Below, piece after piece: positions 59,321-64,000 of a DNA stretch of 64,000 bases (position 1 is its first letter; the number at the start of each line of letters is the position of its first letter). The notes below the pieces were generated by a model that was not told where the DNA came from, did no database searches, and worked only from the letters and a program-made list of their open reading frames with translations. The position numbers were made by a program, and so were the translations under genes. Source of the DNA: Azospirillum melinis (GTDB taxonomy: Bacteria; Pseudomonadota; Alphaproteobacteria; Azospirillales; Azospirillaceae); assembly GCF_013340935.1 (NCBI RefSeq), contig NZ_WHOS01000014.1:1-64000 (forward strand), read 5' to 3'.

Positions 59321-59430
59321 GGCAAGGCGAAGTGAGTGGCCCAGACTGGTCGACCGCCGCACCGGCGCTGAGATGTCCAGGCAGGCATTGACCTGCCGCT
59401 GTCTATCAATGGAGAACCTGCAGGAAGCGC

Positions 59431-59640
59431 TTGAGAGGTCAGCGGAGCCAGAGCATTCAGCGCGCCGCGCTTGAAGCAGTTCTGCGGATTATCGATGAAC
59501 GGATGGCCGTGTGCCGGAAGACCGAAATCGACTGGGAAGCCCGCTACCCGGATGACCAGATCGGAGCGGCGACAGAACGGGCGGCGCGCCGCGAATTTGA
59601 CTTGGTCTCTGATCAGTTGCGTGCCTTTTGTCCGGCATAG
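59431..59640 (+). CDS. small uncharacterised helical protein
   Basis: Up to 69 aa, helical and charged (IQRAALEAVLRIIDERMAV; ATERAARREFDLVSDQLRAF). The start is unclear and a short frame beginning at 59408 (MENLQEALERS) could be its original 5' end joined by a frameshift. Confidence 0.35.
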   Translation: MRGQRSQSIQRAALEAVLRIIDERMAVCRKTEIDWEARYPDDQIGAATERAARREFDLVSDQLRAFCPA

Positions 59641-59667
59641 GAGAGGCTACGGAACATTCGGCCGCGG

Positions 59668-59713
59668 ATATACCATTGACATATACGGCGTCGGGATATA
59701 CGGTCTGGATATC
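59668..59713 (+). promoter_or_regulatory. ATATAC repeats before vapB
   Basis: ATATAC at 59668-59673, 59681-59686 and 59696-59701, followed by GGATATCC. TTGACA (59676-59681) is among them. Likely promoter and VapB operator. Confidence 0.55.
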
Positions 59714-59733
59714 CTGAAGAATGCGAGGGCACC

Positions 59734-59958
59734 GTGGCGGTTCGCACGACCTTGTTCCAGTCCAACCGGACCCAGGCGGTTCGCCTTCCGAAGGATGTCG
59801 CCTTTCCCGGAGATGTGCGTGAAGTGCTGATCATCCGCGAAGGCGACCGGCGCGTCATCGTCCCCGCCGACCGTGCCTGGGACGACTTCTTCGACTCTCC
59901 CGGAATCACCTTTCCGGATCGCGACCAGCCGGCTATGCAGGAGCGCGAGGCGCTGTGA
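59734..59958 (+). CDS. VapB/VagC-type antitoxin
   Basis: 74 aa from GTG 59734. AbrB-like start VRTTLFQSNRTQAVRLPKDVAFP with the QAVRLPK motif of VagC, and a tail (WDDFFDSPGITFPDRDQ) that should block the toxin. Stop overlaps the toxin ATG (TGATG). Confidence 0.92.
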   Translation: MAVRTTLFQSNRTQAVRLPKDVAFPGDVREVLIIREGDRRVIVPADRAWDDFFDSPGITFPDRDQPAMQEREAL

Positions 59959-60365
59959 TGCTGCGCTACATGCTGGATACCAATCTCTGCATCCGCGTGC
60001 TGCGTGACCGTCCCCCCGGTCTGCGTGGGCGCTTCAGCGCGGAAGCTGGCGCTCTCTGCATCTCCACCGTCACTCTGGCCGAGTTGCTGCATGGTACCGC
60101 CAGGTCGGCGCGGCCGGCGGAGCAGCGCCATGAGGTCGAGCGCTTGGTTGGTCGACTGGAGGTGCTTCCGTTCGACGAGGACGCGACCGGGCACTACGGC
60201 GAGATCCGTGCGGATCTTGAGCGACGTGGAACCATCATTGGGCCTTACGATTTGATGATCGCCGCGCATGCCCGCAGCCGAGGCTTGATCGTCGTAACCG
60301 AAAATCTGGGCGAATTCCGGCGTGTTGATGGGCTTCGGTCGGAAGATTGGCTCACCGACGCCTAA
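59958..60365 (+). CDS. VapC-type PIN toxin
   Basis: 135 aa. PIN-domain residues are complete: YMLDTNLCIRVLRDRP (Asp, Asn), STVTLAELLHG (Glu), IGPYDLMIAAHARS (Asp) and VTENLGEFRRV. This is the VagD/VapC subgroup that cleaves initiator tRNA in enterobacteria. Intact. It is a second VapC in the window, only distantly like the one near infB. Confidence 0.93.
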   Translation: MLRYMLDTNLCIRVLRDRPPGLRGRFSAEAGALCISTVTLAELLHGTARSARPAEQRHEVERLVGRLEVLPFDEDATGHYGEIRADLERRGTIIGPYDLMIAAHARSRGLIVVTENLGEFRRVDGLRSEDWLTDA

Positions 60366-60455
60366 TCCAGAAATAGAGGGAAGGTGCATCGTATACGGCG
60401 ACCCGCCGGATCTCCGGCAGAGCGGCGTCGTACGCAGCGCGAGCAAGTACCAGAC

Positions 60456-60476
60456 GTTTCGTGGATTACACGAAAC
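60456..60476. repeat. 8-bp inverted repeat
   Basis: gtttcgtg (60456-60463) and cacgaaac (60469-60476), 5-nt loop, in the gap after vapC. It could be an operator of the next gene or a small hairpin. Confidence 0.6.
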
Positions 60477-60570
60477 CATCGATTTTTGTGCGATTTTGGG
60501 GCGTAATGGACAGTCGGCAGAGCAACGCCTTGCCTGCCTTCAGCCGCAACACCGATCCACAGGTCGACCA

Positions 60571-60891
60571 ATGCCGAGAACCGTACACGACGTTCTTCTG
60601 TCCATGTGGCAAGTGCAAATGCACAAGCACCCGGCCGAAACGCTGCGAGTTCCGCTTTTGCAGGTCGAGGATATTTTGAGCCACGGCGAACGCATCTTCT
60701 ATGATGAATTGCTGTATACCGCAAAAGTTGAAAGAACTACGATAAAAAAAGTGCGTGTCCCACCAGTTTTCTTCGAGATGGTTGGAAAAACAAGGGAAAC
60801 AATCACGTATCGGGACCTTGTCGTTGAGCTGGACACCGCACTTACTGACAAGATTGCTATCGAATTCAATCCGTACATGGCAAGGTATTGA
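60571..60891 (+). CDS. uncharacterised cargo protein
   Basis: 106 aa from ATG 60571. The DNA is noticeably less GC-rich than its surroundings. Sequence is mixed helix and strand (VHDVLLSMWQVQMHKHPAE; DELLYTAKVERTTIKKVRV; TITYRDLVVELDTALTDKI). I do not recognise it. It has no clear ribosome site, and the frame extends upstream without family support. Confidence 0.5.
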   Translation: MPRTVHDVLLSMWQVQMHKHPAETLRVPLLQVEDILSHGERIFYDELLYTAKVERTTIKKVRVPPVFFEMVGKTRETITYRDLVVELDTALTDKIAIEFNPYMARY

Positions 60892-61137
60892 CAAGGGCGA
60901 CGATGTAGCGCCGACGTTCCACCATGACCGAGGCCGATGTCCCCAGCGGCTGGAGGCCGAAAGTCGCCGGCGAACCGAAGGTATGCGTGCGATGCTGCAG
61001 GAATCAGGGCGCTCCGGCTTGGTGCAGGAGCTGGACCGGCAGCGACGTGAAAGCCGGTTGGGGGTCACTGGGGCGCAGGTACTCCAAAGGGCGGCACTGT
61101 CGATGAGCGTTGATCCTAGAGAGGCAGAGGCGCTGTC
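60892..61137. other. gap with two competing short frames
   Basis: Two overlapping short frames on the plus strand (60924-61106, with a CVRCC cysteine motif; 60983-61141, charged and helical) compete here. Neither has a good ribosome site. Neither is certain, so no gene is called. Confidence 0.3.
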
Positions 61138-61923
61138 TTAGGCGCTTGGATGGGCTGTCCTTTGTCCAGCTGCGACGTACCGTCCGTTGACAGCACGAAC
61201 CTCTCCCTTCTTGCAAAGCTTGGAAAGACAGGAGCTTACCGCTCCCAAAGTGGTCTCTGGGCGGAGTGTTACAATTCGCTCGAACAGCTCTCGGGTGGCG
61301 GCGCCTTGCTCTCCCACTGATTGCAGCCTCTGTCTGATGGTGTCACTCAAGCTCGGTTGCGGGATCTTGTTTGGCGAGAGCTGCACAGTGTGCAGCAGGG
61401 ACACAAGGTCGCCAGGTGCATGTTCGACGGCCCACCAGATTCCGTTCTGCCCGACAACCTTTCCCTGCTGCTTCTTCTGTGACAGAGAACTGCTGACCCA
61501 GCCATTCTTCAGCTCGAGCCCGGCTGCGGCGCACGCGTCAGCCAGAGTCTTGGCGCTTGCGCCCGTATGACCGAAGCCTCTCAGGACGTCGAGCATCGCC
61601 TCTACCTTCGGACTTGGCGGAGCGGACGGAGGAGAAGCCGGTGCTGAAAACGCGCTCTTTGCCGATGGTGATACACTCTGCGACCGCAAGATTGACGTGA
61701 TTTCTTCCCCATCGGGACGCATGCCGGCTGCCGCCCGTTCTACGATCTCTTCAAGCACGGATGCTTGGTTTTCGACCGAGGAGCGGTCCGCCGCGAGTGA
61801 TACGAGGCGTTGCCGGCATGTCTCGATCTGACGTTCCAAGTCGGCGATTTCCCGGCCGATTTCCTCCAGCCGATTGCGTCGTTCGGCTAGGGCGGCTCGT
61901 ACACCCTGTTCCCATGGATTCAT
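61138..61923 (-). CDS. coiled-coil protein with two winged-helix-like segments
   Basis: 261 aa. An N-terminal coiled coil of about 55 residues (LAERRNRLEEIGREIADLER; CRQRLVSLAADRSSVENQ) is joined by a Ser/Pro/Ala linker to a first winged-helix-like segment (VEAMLDVLRGFGHTGASAKT...WVSSSLSQKKQQGKVV) and then a second (IRQRLQSVGEQGAATRELFE...VSSCLSKLCKKGEVRA). This plan suggests a DNA-binding dimer. I cannot place it in a family. It is on the opposite strand to most cargo genes. Confidence 0.7.
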   Translation of the reverse strand: MNPWEQGVRAALAERRNRLEEIGREIADLERQIETCRQRLVSLAADRSSVENQASVLEEIVERAAAGMRPDGEEITSILRSQSVSPSAKSAFSAPASPPSAPPSPKVEAMLDVLRGFGHTGASAKTLADACAAAGLELKNGWVSSSLSQKKQQGKVVGQNGIWWAVEHAPGDLVSLLHTVQLSPNKIPQPSLSDTIRQRLQSVGEQGAATRELFERIVTLRPETTLGAVSSCLSKLCKKGEVRAVNGRYVAAGQRTAHPSA

Positions 61924-62082
61924 ACAGCGCCCCCGATGCGCTCACTGGTCTTTGCGACAGAGAAAAAAACCCTCTTGCGCCGGCAGGTTAAATAATTCTG
62001 ACTGGAGCAGAGAGAGCAGAGCGTCACGGAATATATGCTAGGCGACGGACGGAGGGAAAGATGGAATAGGCTAGGCAACGCA

Positions 62083-62114
62083 AAAAGGGCGACCGCTGGA
62101 ACGGTCGCCCTTTT
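62083..62114. terminator. bidirectional terminator
   Basis: A 13-bp perfect inverted repeat (62083-62095 and 62102-62114) with A-run on the left and T-run on the right. It sits upstream of the coiled-coil gene and could insulate it from the HTH genes to the right. Confidence 0.8.
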
Positions 62115-62225
62115 CAGAAATTGAGTATGCTCTTGCGCAGTCCTCAACACGAGAGACATGAGGATTGCGCAAGGGTGTGGGCTTGTCAAGCGCTGATTAC
62201 TTCAGTGCTCGAGAGAGCTATTGCC

Positions 62226-62461
62226 ATGCACTCATCTGGTCGTCCCCCCGACATTTCGCTTGAACACGCCGGGCGTATTCTGTGCGCCGTCCTTTCCGGA
62301 GAATGGCCCGTGAAGGATGTTGCCGTAAGTTTGATGTTAGTCGCACCACGGTGTGGAAAATTAAGAAACCGCGCCCAGGGAGCCGGTTTTGGGGCCTAAG
62401 TCCCAAAGAGTTCGACCGCAAAAATCCCATGGCAGGCCTCTCCAGAAGGAGGCGATCGTAG
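62226..62461 (+). pseudogene. HTH protein with a frameshift
   Basis: ATG 62226 with GAGAGAG eight bases upstream begins MHSSGRPPDISLEHAGRIL; about codon 33 (near 62325) the frame is lost, and FDVSRTTVWKIKKPRPG continues in the next frame to a stop at 62459-62461. Together they make a helix-turn-helix protein of about 78 aa. A single missing A in the GTAAG stretch near 62325 explains the shift. It resembles the DNA-binding region of transposases or recombination regulators. Confidence 0.6.
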
Positions 62462-62498
62462 CGGCATGTGTTCCCACCAGTCGAGAAAGGCTACCTTT

Positions 62499-62660
62499 AT
62501 GAAAGCGTGCTACGTGTTGTGGTTGGTGAACGTAGAGAAGACCAGCCAGACAGAAGCGAGTATTCAGGTTGGTTTGAATTCCGGAACGGTCAATCACATC
62601 GTGCGCGGACGGCGTTTCCGGCATGCTTACCCGATCTGTCCACCGCATCGCCGGGATTGA
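62499..62660 (+). CDS. small HTH protein
   Basis: 53 aa from ATG 62499 with GAGAAAGG eight bases upstream; ATG 62466 is an alternative. TSQTEASIQVGLNSGTVNHIVRGRRF is a classic helix-turn-helix (helix, turn LNSG, recognition helix). It follows the broken HTH gene by 37 bp. It may be a regulator or part of an old transposase. Confidence 0.5.
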   Translation: MKACYVLWLVNVEKTSQTEASIQVGLNSGTVNHIVRGRRFRHAYPICPPHRRD

Positions 62661-62671
62661 CTTCGGTACGG

Positions 62672-62711
62672 CTGCGGATCGGCTTCGCCTTGCCGAAGGC
62701 GATCCGCAGCG
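62672..62711. repeat. 40-nt near-perfect hairpin
   Basis: An 11-bp outer stem (62672-62682 with 62701-62711) and a 5-bp inner stem (62684-62688 with 62695-62699) separated by one G-G mismatch. It is followed by a second hairpin 50 bp further on. Confidence 0.75.
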
Positions 62712-62760
62712 TTCACGCTACGTCTTCACGTCGATCGACGTGTCGATGAGAACGACATCG

Positions 62761-62785
62761 GCGCCCTGGGGCATCTCCAGGGCGC
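62761..62785. repeat. 9-bp perfect hairpin
   Basis: gcgccctgg (62761-62769) and ccagggcgc (62777-62785), 7-nt loop. No gene is supported between 62661 and 62934. A short frame here has a PIN-like start pattern (VLIDTS) on the minus strand but no continuation. Confidence 0.7.
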
Positions 62786-62934
62786 TGGTATTCAGTCGTC
62801 GTCCGCAGTCGGACGTAGCGGCGTTGTGGCGTGATCGTTCCGGCGAGGACCCGGTCATCCATGGGCGTGCCGGGTCCCCTGGAAACGCTGCTTATAAACC
62901 GATGGCGAACGGCTGTCGCACCCGGTTGGACCAC

Positions 62935-63183
62935 TCATCGCCGGTCGTACAAGGACGTGCGATCCAAACTCCGAATGTCGAGATGCATACCCTCATCCAG
63001 GGTTTGGAACAAGCGGTTCCAAGCGGAACTGGCATCGCCACTGGCGGCGGGCGTCCCATATGGCTCCAGCCGTGCTACGGGCTGCCCGCGCTCGGTGATG
63101 ATCACCGTCCGGCCGCTGGCGGCCTGCTTGAGGATCGTAGAGAATTGCCTCCTGGCGTCGGCTGCGGATATGAGACGCGGCAT
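62935..63183 (-). CDS. Phd/YefM-type antitoxin
   Basis: 82 aa. MPRLISAADARRQFSTILKQ, then GRTVIITERGQPVARLEPYG is the Phd DNA-binding fold. A C-terminal tail (WNRLFQTLDEGMHLDIRSLD) should hold a toxin. It starts one base after the stop of the upstream 87-aa gene. A toxin gene should follow downstream, but only degenerate frames are there. Confidence 0.87.
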   Translation of the reverse strand: MPRLISAADARRQFSTILKQAASGRTVIITERGQPVARLEPYGTPAASGDASSAWNRLFQTLDEGMHLDIRSLDRTSLYDRR

Positions 63184-63184
63184 G

Positions 63185-63448
63185 TCACTGCTCAGTATCG
63201 GACGGCGATGGATCGGCGACTTGAACGATTGGAGCGATGCCCCGCAGTCGCCTGACGGCTTCCAGAGCTGCTGGAAGGTGGCTGATTGTTCGATCGTAAA
63301 GTGCGAGCATATCGATTTGCTCATCCGCTGATATGCTGTCAATGCTTTCCATGGCGAGTGCCTTCTGGCGCTTGCCCAAAGGCAGGAGGTCGATGACTGC
63401 CCGGAGGCGTTTCTGGCGATCTGTGCCCTGGCGATCTGTGTCCTGCAT
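63185..63448 (-). CDS. uncharacterised protein paired with the Phd antitoxin
   Basis: 87 aa from ATG 63448. Helical: QKRLRAVIDLLPLGKRQKALAM, then LALYDRTISHLPAALEAVRRL. A perfect 5-codon tandem duplication (63413-63442) gives DRQ...DRQ at the N-terminus. Separated from the antitoxin by one base, so clearly one operon. No family recognised; it is not a typical toxin. Confidence 0.6.
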   Translation of the reverse strand: MQDTDRQGTDRQKRLRAVIDLLPLGKRQKALAMESIDSISADEQIDMLALYDRTISHLPAALEAVRRLRGIAPIVQVADPSPSDTEQ

Positions 63449-64000
63449 GACCCACCCCGCTGTACCGGTCGTTCCGCACCCTGCATACCGCACCTGACGG
63501 TGGGGATGGTACGCCGGCCGACCGGGTCATGGAAGGCCCCCTTGACCGTCGCCCGGGTCAGGCCGCTGACTGCCGTGGCGGCTCGCTCCGGCGGGCCGGG
63601 AAGGGGCAGGAGGGGGGAGCGGTGCCAAAGCGTGCATCATGACAGGTCAAGGGGTTGCGGCGGTTTGACAGTGAATCGTTCGTAACCCGTCTACTGCTCC
63701 AGCAGTCGATCAATAGACGAAGTCAGCGAGATGTTCGGGGCCGCCACCCCTCTCCCGCTGTCATTTGGCAAATCGCAGGCGTGAAATGAGAGCGACTCCT
63801 GTGAAAAGCCTGAGGTATAAGCCGCGGGCGAAGGGCATCCCCTCGAGAGCACCGGGAGAACTCTTCTTAGTGCTGACTTGCCCCCACGGTCCGTTTCCTC
63901 GGCGGCATCGGCCATGGTCCCCAGGGTGACCGATCGGTTTGGTGTCTTTTCGCGCGGCCTCAGCCAAGTGCCGGCGCAAGCGGCAGGAGCAGGGCCTTCC
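63449..64000. other. no supported gene at the window end
   Basis: Several short frames, none with good support. A minus-strand frame at 63691-63915 (ending SSIDRLLEQ) might be the end of a gene. The element presumably continues beyond 64,000. Confidence 0.35.

Larger units (their letters stand above)
54858..64000. mobile_element. putative Tn7-like (or IS21-like) element integrated in comM, partial
   Basis: Starts at the comM break and runs past the window end. Evidence: an abrupt end of a conserved gene, three direct repeats at the junction, and about 9 kb of small accessory genes with several toxin-antitoxin pairs, reduced GC in places and broken genes. comM is a known target of AbaR/Tn6022-type Tn7-like elements. 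No transposase, recombinase or second end is visible, so the type is inferred; this would be the cargo end. Confidence 0.6.

Noticed and set aside
62623..63255. 210-codon plus-strand frame
   Set aside because: It lies opposite the Phd antitoxin and its partner, starts inside the small HTH gene and has no recognisable domain.
54858..64000. Integron or integrative conjugative element
   Set aside because: No integrase, attC sites, relaxase or conjugation gene is visible in this part.

Overview
The window is high-GC DNA from an alphaproteobacterium. Gene content and gene order (ccmC-I on one strand; rimP-nusA-ylxR-infB-rbfA-truB-rpsO-pnp; miaB-phoH-ybeY-corC-lnt; hrcA-grpE) and the protein sequences point to the Rhodospirillales, most likely Azospirillum or a near relative. 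This placement is by recognition, not by a database search.

Positions 1-53.6 kb are mostly ordinary chromosome. From the left: the start of an Smr-family gene and an AroE-like shikimate dehydrogenase; a tightly coupled cytochrome c maturation operon (ccmCDEFGHI, minus strand, without ccmAB); an EVE protein; and a VOC/WYL-regulator pair. Then comes a long minus-strand block for RNA metabolism and translation (pnp, rpsO, truB, rbfA, infB, ylxR, nusA, rimP, trmB, metK). This block is interrupted between infB and rbfA by a vapBC toxin-antitoxin pair and a strong terminator. Next are an XRE regulator and the lnt-corC-ybeY-phoH-miaB run, with a GNAT gene.

From about 30.7 to 53.5 kb the genes are of mixed orientation: apaG, folE, ybaK, tRNA-Arg(CCU), a sulfite-oxidase-like enzyme, an MscS channel, nth with its usual alphaproteobacterial neighbours (DUF2244, EI24, bactofilin), a FabF-like ketosynthase with an HxlR regulator, and adenosine kinase. 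A small cluster of uncharacterised membrane coiled-coil proteins with an HTH protein follows, then TauE/TIGR02186/universal stress protein, an Nfu-type NifU protein, DUF1848, CheY, grpE-hrcA and a creatininase-family enzyme.

At 54,858 the picture changes. The comM/yifB gene is cut off inside its AAA+ ATPase domain and replaced by DNA with three 17-bp direct repeats, 20-21 bp apart, directly at the junction. That is the arrangement of transposase-binding sites at the end of a Tn7-like (or IS21-like) element. comM is a known integration hotspot for AbaR/Tn6022-type elements. From there to 64,000 lies accessory DNA of small genes: MazE with a frameshifted MazF, a GNAT protein, an Xre/RES toxin-antitoxin pair, a small membrane protein, VapBC, a coiled-coil protein with two winged-helix-like segments, broken and small HTH proteins, and a Phd-type antitoxin paired with an unknown gene. 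Several unrelated cargo genes share nearly the same 15-nt leader. No transposase gene, second element end, or 3' part of comM lies inside the window, so the element continues to the right.
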